A stretch of DNA of 64,000 nt from Adineta ricciae (GCA_905250025.1 CAJNOJ010000033.1:496001-560000), one strand, 5' to 3'; counted from the first letter of the stretch, positions 1 to 13,800 are shown. The notes: generated from the sequence alone by a model not told the origin. Numbers and translations are program-made.

Positions 1-1125
1 GTTCGCAGCGAATGCCGAAGTAATACCAACAATAATGAGAACAAATGCAAATGGTTTAGCAACATCGGAAATCATGCGATTAGTATCCTAAAAAAAATCA
101 AGAAAATCAGATCAGCAAACGAAATCGATGACTTCTACGTTTATTAAAGCCATAACGAAAATCATTAGAACCGCTGTACCAATAACTTGATCAAAGAATG
201 AATTCAATCCTGTCACACCGTGGGTTGGCATAGTGAAAAATATATCAGCCGTGCCTTGGATGCCCGAGACTTGTCGTATGGCACCATCAAAGTCATTAAG
301 CAGACTCAAGTACAGATAATAGACAACATATGCACCAAGAAATGCTCCAATCATTTGACCGATGATATAAATTAGACATTGTATAGGTTTCAGCTTACGA
401 ACCGTCAACAGTGAAATACTCAGAGCAGGATTTAGATGGGCACCTGTAAATATTTAAACGATAAACATGCAAGATTTACCTTATTAACCGATAGGAATTC
501 TCACCGCTGACAGGTCCAGCAATCATGATTGCTAAAAGAAAACAATAAACAATTTATTTCCGAAGAAAGAGCTTTTTCTAATTACGTTTCCTTGATTTAA
601 TGAAATTCGAGTGTACTATTTATGGAAGAGAATTTCTTATCAGATTTAGCATGCTTTCAACACATTTAATCATGATAGCATGTAAACAAAGCTACTACGC
701 AGAATATATGCTGACTTAGGACTTCTATTTTATGATACTCACTTGAGGACTTCATCCGATTATCTGTTAAGTCAGGGACTTTTGCGTCGTTTACTCTGTT
801 TTTAGACTGAGCAGGAAGCGAAAAAAGACTTTCTTCTCTAGCCATTTGCAACCGGTGTCGCCCTACAATCCTTTACTACTACTACTACTATGTCCAGAAA
901 AAAAACCGCAAACTTTGTACTTGTCTACTCATGTCAATGACAATTTCTACCTGTATAAACACCGATGCCAAATGCAAGATTGATGGTGATCGTCGAATGG
1001 CTTCCTTGGCGAGAGAGTTTATATTGAGCGATAGCTGATTCACCAATTAGAATCAACATGAATGTTCCAAAGCATTCTGCTAAACCTTGCGTAAGATATT
1101 GTTGTAATTCTCTTACTTTTGCCAT
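1..1125 (-). CDS. Aquaglyceroporin (MIP family), copy 1, partial at window edge
   Basis: Membrane channel for water, glycerol and small solutes. Four exons are visible on the minus strand: 951-1125 (start codon, N-terminus MAKVRELQQYLTQGL), 505-531 (a 27-nt micro-exon, AIMIAGPVSG at its junctions), 139-443, and 1-87, which runs off the window. All joins are GT/AG and keep frame. Exon 1 carries the TM1 signature AECFGTFMLILIGESA, and exon 3 begins GAHLNPALS, the first NPA box. The long loop with DGAIRQVSG before the next helices is typical of aquaglyceroporins rather than strict water aquaporins. Exon 4 reads AKPFAFVLIIVGITSAFAAN and stops just before the second NPA region, which lies outside. 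The next gene is a tandem relative in the same orientation. The family call is solid; substrate is inferred. Confidence 0.88.
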
Positions 1126-1598
1126 TATATCACCGCGTTTTGTTATGCTATTCAGTAAACTTCTAAGCTATTTGTAGAAAAAAAGAATCGAAGAACACAC
1201 AACTAAAGATGGACGCCAGACTATTTCCTTTATTCTCCTTTTTTTTTATATATTTTTCTTTTCTTTTTTTCCTTTTCCTTTAACTATCATGAGAGACAAG
1301 GTCGTTCGCCGCCCAAGTGTATTATCAAAGTCATAGTTAAGTATTTTCTTGATCTATTTTCGTATATTATTCCAGTTCGTATTTATTCACATATGTAAAT
1401 ATACGGTTGTCTACACAAAAGAAAGAAAAAACCAGACATTCACAAGCGAATACATCGTGTCTCATCACGAATCATTCCGAAAAACGATTAGATTCCATCA
1501 CACAACAAATAATGAATGTCAAGAGTGCCATGTTTTACATCGATGATATCGTGCCTATGAATGATCAAAGAATGTGCTGCGAAAAATCGAGAAGACAG
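1126..1598. other. Spacer between the two aquaglyceroporins
   Basis: Contains a polypyrimidine-rich stretch at about 1220-1282 and, for the upstream gene on the minus strand, an AATAAA (TTTATT on the plus strand at 1382-1387) about 210 nt past the stop. The open frames here look non-coding. Confidence 0.5.
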
Positions 1599-3051
1599 CT
1601 ATCGATTACTTTCATAGGAGACTTGCGTGTGAACAGGGTGTGTTTTCTTATGATGTTTTCCTTGGTCAGGTTGTTCTATAGCATCGATATGTGTAATACC
1701 GGGCAGGTTAGCATATTTCTTCATGAGAATTAAATAACCTTCGAATATATATACACCGATCAGTGCACCGATGATTGGACCGACAATTGTGATCCAAAAA
1801 TAGTACTGATTCGCACGAAAGACCACTGGACCGTAGATGATCGATGCAAACAAACGTGGTCCAAAGTCGCGTACCTAAATCAAAATAATGAGACTATGCT
1901 TCATAAAGACATGAAAATGTACTTACAGGGTTGATTGGATTTCCGCAATTGAGGCCCATTGCAAAACCGAATGTTGTTACCATGAGAACAAAAGAAAATG
2001 GTTTCGCCGCGTTGGATATCAAATGATTATAATCATTTCCAAGTGCCATGATGAATATCATCAAGAGGCTAGCACCAATAATCGCATCAAGCAAACAATT
2101 CCAATTGGGTACACCTTCGGCTGGTACTGTATAGAAGATATCTGCTGTTGCATTTGGACCTTCGTGTTGTCGAATACCACCGTCGTAGAGATTAAACTGG
2201 CTTATATAAACAAGATAAACCATAGCGCTGGCTAAGAAAGCACCCACTATTTGACCAAAAATATACATCACACATTGCAGCAGTTTCAGTTTACGAAGTG
2301 CCAGTAGCCCAAGACTAACTGCCGGATTGACATGAGCTCCTGGAAAAACATATTCATATTATGTCATTTCAGTTTCAATATCGAACGGAACTAGGAATTA
2401 ATCTTCCTTTGATATTGAAAAGAGAATGCTCTGTGGCGACAGGAGGTACATTCAAACTATTAAATAGGTTTCAATGGTAATAACAAGTTACTTATCAAAA
2501 CTTCTTGAGTTTGTGTAAATCGACAACAAGATCCCTCAAGGATGATCAAAAGTAGGATAACGGAAGAAAAGGGCGTCTTTTTTTATGACTTATTACTGTA
2601 CGAACTAGGGTGAAATGTTTTTAGAGTAATACACGCCGCAATAAAACTCTCTCTCTCTCTCTCTCGACGTGGTGGAAACAAATAGAGTTGTCATATGTCG
2701 TTGAGATTTATTGTATCGAGATAACAGCAAGGTTAAATTTGGTGAGCTGTGATGACTGAAAATATCAATCGAGGGTTCTCAAAATAGAACTTTAGATTTC
2801 TACTTGAAAATCATTAGGGAAGCTAGCTGTTAAATGGGATCTATCTAACCTGAAATAGGACCAGCTACCATCAGTGCGACATACACTCCAGTTGCGTAAG
2901 ATAGATTCACTCCAATGTTGTTGTTGGGCGTTGGTTTGGTGAACTTAAACTGAGCCACAGACAAGTTTCCAATAAGGATAAGAAGAAACGTGCCAAATAG
3001 TTCTGCCAGACATTGGGCAGCGAATTGCTTCAATTGTTTTGGCTGGAACAT
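1599..3051 (-). CDS. Aquaglyceroporin (MIP family), copy 2
   Basis: Solute/water channel of the plasma membrane and paralogue of the copy just downstream. Three exons: 2850-3051 ([17 protein letters not shown]1 [13 protein letters not shown]), 1927-2339 and 1599-1874, joined GT/AG in frame. Exon 2 starts GAHVNPAVS (first NPA) and ends at [10 protein letters not shown]. Exon 3 continues [11 protein letters not shown], so the second box is NPV followed by the conserved RD of glycerol-type channels. The C-terminal tail is hydrophilic ([10 protein letters not shown]). The position matching the 27-nt micro-exon of copy 1 is fused into exon 1 here, so the two genes differ in exon structure. The 510-nt first intron contains a CT microsatellite. 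A divergent promoter region is shared with the EF-hand gene that starts at 3863. Confidence 0.9.
2647..2665. repeat. CT/AG microsatellite in aquaglyceroporin intron
   Basis: Uninterrupted CT dinucleotide run of about nine units inside the long first intron of the second aquaglyceroporin. Confidence 0.85.
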
Positions 3052-3862
3052 GGCTTTGTCTTATGATGACGAACTCTTAAGTATAGAAGATAAGAACAAC
3101 AATCTATTATAATTCAACACGTTTTGATAATGCAATGCAAGATAACTGCATTAATATTTATATGCGACGTTTTCTGCAGTCATAAATCCAGCATTTTCGC
3201 ATCTCAAGAACGTAAATCATGATAAATTTTGCATTATTTCTTCATATCGAACAGACCTGAATCATGCGGAAAATATGTCTCAAATAGATATTATTTTTCA
3301 TTTGCCTTGATTTCGAATAATATCTCCGTTAACAAATAATAGAAAATGAAATTCGATATTACTGTACCTAAGTGCACACTTCCATTTTACAGGCAAAAGA
3401 AAAAGTGATCTCCACTTCAGTTCGGATCGAGAACTATATCTGATTACTAAAACAATACAATAAAAACTCATCAATATAGTCCGAATCCAATCTATCCGTA
3501 CATTCCTGACCCGATGGACTATCTGACATTCGCTTTTGAGATAGTTGTTTTCTCGGTCCATGCTCGTGAAAATGATCATCAACATATGATTTGACACATT
3601 GGGTGTGTCAGTACGTATCATGGATGTACACAAAATACTTTGAATATCATGTTAAATACCTGGATGTAAATTAATACAAAAACAACTATTGATTTAGGTA
3701 GAAAGTGCACACCTGAGTTGATAGAATAAAGCCGCTTTTCAACTATTCATGACATACAAAAGGATTTGAATCATTAGCGAGCGAGCGATCGTTTTCACAA
3801 ACATGACAATCTTTGTCTGAATGACTGCAAAACGCGCAAAATAAATTCGTTTCAAACTAGAT
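3052..3862. promoter_or_regulatory. Divergent intergenic region (aquaglyceroporin / EF-hand gene)
   Basis: About 810 nt between the start codons of two genes transcribed away from each other, so it should hold both promoters. No protein-like frame is seen. A pyrimidine-AG (ACTAG, 3856-3860) sits 2 nt before the ATG at 3863 and could be a cis or trans splice acceptor. Promoter function is inferred from gene arrangement only. Confidence 0.45.
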
Positions 3863-4633
3863 ATGGCATCATCAAGTCATCGTACATCACAAACTGAAAT
3901 GTCTCACATGACACTGAACGTACACTATGAGGACGATGATAACGATGATGCGAAATCATTTACGCCTTCGATCATAAGTCGATCGTCAATAACGACATCA
4001 CGATCTGGTTCGATAAGTACCGAAGTAGGTCAAGAGCAAATCGATCACATACGAGATGCTTTTGCAGTGTTCGACAAAGATATGACAGGTTCAATTACAA
4101 CTGATCAATTCAAGTAAGACACTTCGGAGACGATGCAATAGTTTTACAGGAGGATGAGCAATCATTTTAGCAAAGTTCTTGATAGCTTTGGGTACAATAT
4201 CCCTGAATCTGAGCTTGCCACGTTTGTGAATCAATTAGATATCGATAAATCAGGTGATGACTATTGACGTGTATGAATCAGTCAAGTTGACATAATTATT
4301 CTTTGTTTATTCTCAGGAACGATCGAATTCGAAGAATATCTCAGTTTCATGATGACGTTTATTAAAAAGAACGTCACAACAGAAGAAAACCTTCGAGACG
4401 CATTTAATCTGTTTGATCAAGATAGAGACGGCTTTATCAATGTTGATGACTTGCGAGAAATTATGACTAATCTAGGTGAGAAGATTACCGATGAAGATCT
4501 TGATGAAATGATACGTGAAGCGGACATCGGTATGACCAAGAAAGGAATACGAACTAACAAGAATCGATTTCTTCTAGATAAGGATTTCAAAGTTAATTTT
4601 CGTGAATTTCAACGAATTATGAGTTTTAAGTAA
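3863..4633 (+). CDS. Calmodulin-like protein with four EF-hands and a disordered N-terminus
   Basis: Calcium-sensor protein. Exons 3863-4113, 4171-4253, 4317-4529 and 4578-4633. The first 55 or so residues are Ser/Thr/Asp-rich and unlike calmodulin, then EF-hands follow. EF1 loop is DKDMTGSITTDQ (Gln at position 12, probably weak). EF2 is DIDKSGTIEFEE (canonical). EF3 is DQDRDGFINVDD (Asp at position 12). EF4 is DIDKDFKVNFRE, formed only when the 48-nt segment 4530-4577 is removed. That segment starts GTATGA, ends TTCTAG, has no stop and is a multiple of three, so an unspliced reading would put 16 odd residues into EF4. The central part (AFNLFDQDRDGFIN, NLGEKITDEDLDEMIREAD) closely resembles calmodulin or centrin. 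Which subfamily it belongs to is not decided. AATAAA lies at 4701-4706. Confidence 0.9.
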
Positions 4634-7600
4634 ATATTACTCGAGCTTATCAAAAGCTTTCGTAGGATTACGAAGCAATTGAAATCAAGACAGATCGTTC
4701 AATAAATAGTTCTTGCAAACACTTCGTACATCAAAGACATAAATTTCTCATATACAATCTCTTCGTTGATAATTACACGATATGTAATGAACATAATATC
4801 AGAAATTGATCTCTCCATTTAGAGTTCTTTTTCCTTAGCAAGTCATATCGAACATCTTTATCTGATTTCACCATCTAAACAATCGATAACAGCAATAATT
4901 GAATATGATGTAAACAACAAAATATGACATCATCTCAATTGTTCGAGAAATATTGCATTTTATTACATACTACTGTAGATGAACGCGAAAAATTGCCTAT
5001 TGTTCGACGCGTAGCATGTAAATTTTGTTTGGTAACGTCGGATTCACATTGACTCTTTTCCTTCTCGTCAATTAAGTAGATTAAGGATTATTGACCCATA
5101 TATGATTCTCGGTTCTATGAGAAGAAAAAAGAGGCACAACTTTTTTTTTGATCGTTGATCTTTCTTTTTTAATGATGATTGAACGGTTTTCGTCATCTGA
5201 TGCCTTTTTCTTTCTTCATTTCATTAAGTACGGTCGATTGCTTTAAAGTTTTTTCTTTTCAAGGTTATCATCATTATAATTATTCATCTAGCGTTTCCGC
5301 TGAACAAAGACGTTTGCATACGTATATGTGTGTATGTGCAGAAGATTATAAATCTCTTCATTCCGTTCAAATGAGCAGCAGTAACAAGAGGACAAGTATA
5401 AAAAAAGTATAGTCACGTGCAGCAGGAGGTCAGAAACAATAGTCAAGCTTCAAAAAGAAGGGAAGAGAGNTGACCACAAATGATAAGCGTCGTCTGTCTG
5501 TACTTGACACCTATTTGAATGTCCCATACATACGTACATATGTATGTACAAAAACGAACCAAGAAGAAATGTATGAATATTGAAGAGAAAGGGAGAGAGA
5601 GAGAAGACAAGATCATCTCAGTAAACTAATTAGACTAGCCAAGGTGTTAGATAGACTCCTTTTGCTATACTTATTCTCGTAATACAAACAATTGAGACGG
5701 GTCAATACTAATGAGAATGCCAATCAATTAGTGCTCATGGGTTCAGACAGTTTTATGCTTGTTAAAAACGAACCACCAATTACCTATTTTCTATGACAAA
5801 AGATAAACTTGCGCGTACTCATTTTTTTTTGTCTTTGATTCTTATCTGGTCATTTTGTCTTTGATCGCGACACATATGAAAAAAGATGCGATCTGGTTTT
5901 TGATTTTCTTCGTGGTCAATGTCTGTTCATTTTAGCCTGGAGTTATAGATAGGGACATCGTATTATTCGAAGCTATTATCCTGGAAAAAAAACGAGGATG
6001 GATCAACTTACTTTTTTCAACAACATTTGATGTGAATGAGACAAGTGCATTGTTGCACGCAATCGACTGATTCTTCTTTTTTTTTCATCACTAAGAAATG
6101 TGGACAGTGAAAAGAGGAAAAGGAGCGAAGTTGTCATATTTTTTTCTTTGTTTGATTACGTATGGGAGAGAGAGAGCGAGGGTTTATTAGGTAACCAATA
6201 TGTGCACGCGCGCATCGTCTTGATTAACGATGGGGGTCAGTAGTACCCTATTGTCCAGTGAATGCCTCAAGAGACAGTTGGCACCAATACTGTTCACATC
6301 CTTTCTCTCATGCAGAGAATATGGATGATTTCCGTCGCAGTTCTAATCAGCAACGAAGGAGACATATAAAGAGGAAGTATGGCGTTAGAAACAGAGAAAA
6401 GAAGGCAAATCTAGAGATTTATCAATATCATTGCTGCTCTTTGTTGACCGTATGTTTAGACAGTCGAATAGGTCAAGAAAGAAAATGAAAGATTGAAATG
6501 TCTGACTTTTCGAACACCTGCAGATAGAAAAAACTTTTCTTTGTCGTCGCAGCATGCTTCCTCTGAGAGCTGATTTAGTCTGGTCATGTGTCGTTCACAC
6601 ACACACACTCTGCTGTTTTCTTTTTTCAAAAGAAATCGAACAAAGATCATGACATTTTTGCTATACATTCAGCTAACCATAATTGTAATTATTGTTACAT
6701 TTGAAACTGATCTGACATGTCCTTTTTTTTCTCTCTCTCTCTGTCTTCCCTTTCTCCTTTGTGCTTCATCAAATGACATTATTCAATCTACTCTCATCCT
6801 CTTGCCATAAATGCCTCTGATCCGTAACTTGTCTTTTTTAATATTGTTAAGACTCCATATATCAAAATGTATTACATCTCGTCATATGCATATATGACTC
6901 GTAAAAATCGACAAGATGTTGCCTTTATTGTGTTCATGGAAATGAAGTGAACTTGATGACATTCTCAAGAGTAGTCGTGTGTATGACACTACAAAAAAAA
7001 TGACGACAACGATAATCGAAGAGAGCCACTCATACTTCTACATATGAATACGAACGAACTGTTGATACGATTATTTCTAATCAATCTCGTTCGTGTATCT
7101 GTGAAGTTGTTTAATGTTGTGGATATTGAATGGATAGCGATCAAACATTGAACGCGACAATGTTTTGAACGGCATTGAATTGTATTCAACTGAGAATTTC
7201 TTGAAAGATATAATTAACTCTTTTCTCAAAAAAAAAATACTGTTTTCTCATAGCCATCAGATCAGAAAGCGAATTGGATTAATTAATTTTGGTCAATTCT
7301 AATGTTGTCATGTCAGTTGAATGTTTGTTCGATAGAAGCAACAAACATAATTCACCGATCGAAAGTTTAATCACCATGAGAAAAAGAAAGAACGAACGAT
7401 TAGACATTGTAATCTTTACTTATTCTCTGCTAATAAAAGAAGCCACAATCATCTTAACCTTGCCGGTTTTTTTCTCTTTCGTAGTTTGTTAAAAATCATG
7501 CACGCGGTATCAAACCATTCAAGTGCATTGTTCATAAAAGAAACCTATAATATCGACAAATGTCATATCTTCAAATCACCCACCATTGAAAGTACTATTC

Positions 7601-10564
7601 ATCGTACACTTTGTTCAGTCTTATTTACTTTGTGGTCATCTCGAATTATGATTGATCATAAATTTCACTAATAATACTAATCGTAAACACCATGCAATTG
7701 TTCTCAAGATTAAGTCAAGTAAAACACGACATTGAAGTAATCGGAAGACATTGATATCTGGAAAGACTAGACTGAAAGTACATTCTCTCGCTAAATGGAT
7801 ATATGCATGATATTTGTAGAATTTTGCCGATCCCTATAATTAGATCGTCGTCGGCTGTTATGCGACAAAAGATAATTTCGTATCATATGAGAGCCAAATT
7901 ATTCTATCTCCTTGTAGATCTACGTATCGTAATCATAAATATTTATTTTCCGCCAGTTCGAGACCTATTTTATTTTGCATTCATACCAGATGCAGCAGTC
8001 TAATACCGATTATTTCTGACCTTTCTTCGTGGTATGAGAAAAGTTTCCTATCCTTGAGTATCATCAACGCAATCTATCGTTCGTCTACATGAGTATATCA
8101 TTTGCACATACCTCGAATACAAAACTCTCGATAAATTGATCAAGCCTATTCTGGAGAATTGTCGGACATTAGACTATTGTTACGTGCTGATTTACAACGA
8201 ACATAAAAGCCGTCTTTTTTTCTTCTTTGTCATAGTCGACTGATTTTGAATTATATGAATAGAATACAATGCTTTGTACCAGCTGGATCTGATTCGTTTT
8301 ATGAGGTAATTCTTTTGTTGATAACAGTGACAATGAATACTGAGGGAGAATCTTTCGTCGAGTAAAACAAAAGGAAATCTATTAAATAACCTCATTAAGC
8401 AATCTTTCACCTAGGTCAATGACAATCCAGCTGCTTCTACACAATTTATCTGAACAGAAGAAATAGTAATATCATTCAAGTGATAACTTATTGAAAGAAT
8501 ATGTCCTTTGGCAATCGATCGTAATCAATACTACATCGTTCATATTTCAGAACAGTGTATTGCATCTATCTCTTATAAAACAAAATGAAAAATAATATTT
8601 CTGCGGCTATATCGCTCCCCAATTGCTATTGCATCATGATGTCTCGATACGGTCTATCACGTGAAAACTAATCGACGAAATAAAGTCGAACAGTAGACTA
8701 TTTTGGACACTTGAAGTACATTCATGTGTTCATATCGATTGACGAGCATTAGCGTAAAAGAAACCGAGGTATTACTATCGAAAAGATATATTGATGAGTT
8801 CGAGATAAGAAAGTGAAACACAGAAGACACTAATCGAATGTCTTTGTTTCTCATATATCTTTGCTAATGACCAACAATTCTACTTAAATCATAAATTATC
8901 AGACCCATCATCATCATCGGTCAAGCAATGATCGAGATAACGTTGGATATGTATTGTCATTCGTCTTTGCACCATCGTTGTGTTGTCATATTTAGAAAGG
9001 AAAATTGCAATGAGGGATGTCATCAATCTTTTCAGAATTGAGAGCTTATGACGTTCGTGTGTATATGTAGTCCTTTTTCCTACCTAGGAAGAAAGATCCG
9101 GATGTGATTGTCACCTATGTAACTAATCGACAAATATCTCGGTGTAGAGTTGGCAACAGTCATAGGAAATCATTTTTGAATAACAATTGTGAAAAAAACG
9201 TTTTTCTTCTCAAGCATTTTGATCAATAGTTGAGCGAGAGAGAAGAAATATGATTTCTCTTTTCTTCCACTTTGACAACTAAAATATCTTATCCCTAGGA
9301 GACTTTCTGACAAGAAAATGTCGTCGTCTATATTGTTGTCTAACTAACATCTATCTCATGCAAGAAAATAAAGACTCTTCTTGCACCTGTATAAACTCTT
9401 GTACGAGGGACGTCTAATTTCAGCCTTGATTCTCCTATATGTCTCGACGATCTTCATCGTACATTTACCATCAACAACGTTCGCATTTCTCTTTCTTTTT
9501 CTTCTCCATCTTCTTCGTTGTCTGTACACAAGATTAACACTTCTCGTATAACAGAGTGACGATTTCGAGAACACCTGCACATATGAGAAGACGTGTGTAA
9601 GTGAACTGATATTTGAACAGTCAAATTTAGATGGCTTAAAGTTACCTGTTTACTATTGAGAGAAAGAAAAGAATCAAGGCTTTTGTCATCCTCTCATTAC
9701 TCATCAGCGATGTCATCGCATGTATGAGATTGTCACCATCTGGTTTTGATTCAAGCTATTCAAATGCGTGTGCTGGAATGAGAAAGAAAGAGTGATAATC
9801 ATTATGTACTGCATCCGTTCAGATTGTATATACGTGCCAAGGAAAGTGATACGGCTGCCTTTGTAGCAGCACTTCCTAATAGTCAGATATCGAGACTTCG
9901 GTATTTCGGGCGAGCATATGGTTATTTATATCGACTATCTCGAGATAGAAATAGAATAGAGTGGTTTTTATGACGTCTCTCGTACAGTAGCAGTCTTATC
10001 GATAGATGTTTTACTCAACTACAGATCACTTGATTTCAGACTTTTTCTTGTAGATTTTATGGCTATACTCGAGTTGACGAATTCTTCTTCAACATCATTT
10101 ATTGATTTTCTTCGATGATATCATCTCATAGGTCATCGAATCCGTTATGATAAATCTTTTTTTATTTCCATCCATCTGAACAAGATTGACCTTTGATATT
10201 GTAGACAGAGAGAGAGATGTCAATGTGTACACATAATATGCTCGATAGCATTGAAGAAGATGAAGTTACTATAAAATAGGAACACCTGACGAGAGATTTA
10301 CGTACTGTATTTGATTAACCATGTGATGAGAATGACAACTCTCGGCTATAGCTGCAATTGATTCAATTGAGCTAATTTTTTTCCATTTTCTTCCCTTTCC
10401 GTCTTTCTTTTTTTTTCTAGATAATGACTTATATCAATTCCATAACGTCATGTAACACTCGTTTGTCTTATCGGAGCTTCTTTTTTATACACTCTGTCAA
10501 ATTTCTGGTGTAGAGATATAGATAGTCCAAGAAGCCTTCAATGAATCTTTTCATCTAAAGATGC
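4634..10564. other. Long gene-poor region upstream of ephrin
   Basis: About 5.9 kb, the longest gene-poor stretch in the window. Open frames are short, rich in F/I/S/R/K and show no domain. Simple-sequence patches are common: T runs, GA runs near 5590 and 6171, and a CA/CT patch near 6598-6745. A near-perfect palindrome built on ACGTACATATGTATGT lies near 5530-5548. One ambiguous base is at 5470. It may hold distal regulatory sequence or untranslated exons of the ephrin gene, but nothing in the sequence proves this. Confidence 0.5.
4701..4706 (+). terminator. Polyadenylation signal of the EF-hand gene
   Basis: AATAAA 68 nt after the stop codon of the calmodulin-like gene. Confidence 0.6.
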
Positions 10565-10827
10565 ATGGCGAACATAACTTTGAAAGAATTATTCGTATTT
10601 CTCTGGACGAATTTCCTCCTCATCAATATGGTGAACACTTATCAAACATTTGTCATACATTGGAATCAAACAACATTTATGTAAGTAGAGAGTACTAAAA
10701 ATTGTTCTGTCAATTCTGATCATATATGATTGATCTCAATTGATTGAGACAAAACATGTTCATAGTCAAAGTCAATTGGCTTTCAGGTGTAAAAACTATC
10801 AATCATTGATGCAATAGTTTAGTGAAC

Positions 10828-10863
<36 letters not shown>

Positions 10864-13800
10864 CGAATGATAAAGAAATACACAGGCGTGGCTCGTTACC
10901 TCATCAAACAGGCATATTCACGCGTCACGCAGTCTCGATAGGCGAACGGGTAGATCAAAGTGACCTTTTGCGACCGCATAAAACAAGAATAAGGAAAGAC
11001 GAGAGAGATGTGTTCTGCAGATTGCATAAAAGCTCAAGTATAACTCATGTATATATATATATATACAATTCATACATCCGATTGCTCATTAGCAAACATC
11101 TCGCGTTTAGTTCAGTTGTCAAATTCATCGATGTGTTTTGTTTTTAATTGGAAAAAGATCGACGTAATCAAATCTTGAGCAAATAAATGAAAATACAAAA
11201 AATTAGAATGATTCTGTTAAGCTTTCTCTGCCTCTCTTTCCTCTCTTTCCGTTCGTTCAGATTATCACACAAATAAGAACGAACGCAACATCTTTTCGAA
11301 CCACTAATCTTCACGTTCACCCAATTAAACCAAGCTCGTCTTACTGTCTACGAAGCTCAAGGGCGAATAATCAAAGTCTCTTTTGTTTTTTTTTTCGTCT
11401 AATGAGCCACTTGCATGTTCTCGTAGATTTCGGTCATTTCGTTTTTATATAAAAATCAACTGTCTCCCATCCATATGCTTGAATGCATTTAAGGCAGGAC
11501 ACATACACATATATATACTTGACTGTCAAGCAAGCATATCATCATCATAAGAATGATGGACGAGGTGAAATTAGTGATGTGTGCGGGATCGATTGTTTGA
11601 TCGTCATCGGTTTCGCCTCCTTTCTCATTTAGTCATTCAGATCAATTCAACTCTTTGTCATATTGACTTTTTTTTCTGTAGTCGAAATAGGCTCTCCTAA
11701 ATAAACACTATGCATTTTACTATTCAATGTAGACACTCGAGGGTGATACATGACACACATGAAGATCGACCGAAGTATACGGAAGACATTTTTGCATATA
11801 TCTATATCTATGCGTATACATACAGGTTCAATTTTCTCGCTTCAGTAAATGTGAAAGATAGTTGATCATTGTAAATGATTGTAAAAAAAAAGGGAAAATA
11901 AGATGTTCATCTTGACATACAATCTTGTGATACAAATTGATATACATATAGAATCGAAATCGTGTCGTGTAAATTGAAATTCAACCAACTGATTTTCAAT
12001 TTTTCCTTTTTCTCTCCTATTCAATCACTAATCTTCACCATCCGTCTCAATTTCTCTCACCTCCGGTATTTTATTTTATGTGTGCGTATGCATACGCGCG
12101 TTTTCGATTGTTCACACAAGTGACACATACATTTACGCATTTGATGTATTCTTTGATCATTCATCGATTTTTCTTTGTGATTAGTATGCTCACCGACTCG
12201 ACTCTCCGAGCGATCAGTTCTAAGCATACCAAAAAATTACGTGCATCAATGAACAGAACATGATAAGCCGTCCCGCCAATGATCATATGAAATAAAATCG
12301 AAAGTCGAACGAAAACGACTCGAATTACAAATCTACACGTCAACAAACTAGAAAGAACAAACACACACACACATTGCTGTATCCAAATTTCAAACTGAAA
12401 CCCAGATAAGGAGGGATATAATGCACACGTTCATCTTTTCTTAATTAAGATTAAGTTTTTCTGGTCGGAAAAAGATGCGTATATACATGATAATTGACTA
12501 GTGCGCTGTTGATGTGTTACGCGAAACTCGTCTCACATCGATATGATAATGAATATCGAGAGAAGAAAGACATGGTGAAGCAAGTGCACAAACGGTCCTT
12601 TCATATCTGTACTAATAATAAACGTTTTTCTCTCTTTCTTTTTACTTGCTCTTCTTCTTCTCCTTCCCTGCCTGTCGACACAGAGAAATAAGGGAGGAAG
12701 AGAGAGAGAGGGAGAAAGGATAATTGGACCGTTTCTTTTTTCTCGTGTGTTAGAGAATGAGAGAGAACAAGAGAACGGTCAGTTGAACCGAGCGTATAGT
12801 ATATGTGTATTCAGTAGATGCAGCAGCAGAAAGGCGATGTTCATCAACACATTGCCTGTGGTATCAATTCTTTTACTCATCTTCATAACCAGATATCCAA
12901 CATTTTCATTACTCCTTCCACCATTCTATTGGAATCAGACAACATTCAGGTAAGATAGTTTGTATCAAGAAATGGTCAGCGATAAAACCAAATCAATTAA
13001 TTGAAATTTTTCACCATACATTGCACACACGATATCTTTTGTTCAGTATGATTGATAGACCATTATAATAGAATCTCGGACATTGTTAATGAATAGAAAT
13101 ATTTAGACTTCACTCATTTTCTACGTTTGTCTTCTCCTAGTGATAGTATCACACATTGAAAAATCTCTTGATTAATATCAGTTAGCGATAAGAACAAAGA
13201 TCAATATGTAAGAACAATATTTATACAGATCGAGAAATTAGAATGGTATCTTTAATAGAAAATGACACAATTCTTTTCTTTCGGATGATTGTTTATTTAT
13301 TTAACGAATTAAATATCTTACGAGAAGAAAGAAACCTGCTCGATGTTAAGACGATTTGTGTTTCTATTGAACATGGAATCGTGCAACTGTTCAGGAGTTG
13401 TTGAGTCAATCTATTCATTTCAACTACTTATGCTATTCACCATTCGTCACTTAATTGCATTGCTCACCACGCGCCTGTCTATCTGTTTGTTTGTTTTCAT
13501 GTAAAAAAAAGACGGACTAACACCCGTGAAACAGACGCATTGGATTAGTTATCAAAACATACAGGATGTTCATTGTATTTGTAGACGTTCGTCGGTGGAC
13601 AATGATGTTCTCTACATTTCATCATTCAAGGATGATCAGATAACTGATGAGAGAACATGATTGTCTCAAGAGACTACAACATAACTTATCCATCGAGTCC
13701 CTACTGAGATCAGACGAGTTTGATTTTCGTCAGGTTGATTTAATTGAGAAAACATTTGTGACTTGTAAGGTCAATCGAACAATGTACTGAAACAGTCAAG

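Noticed and set aside
3298..3633. 111-residue minus-strand frame upstream of the EF-hand gene
   Set aside because: No domain, no splice context and non-coding composition; lies in the divergent promoter region.
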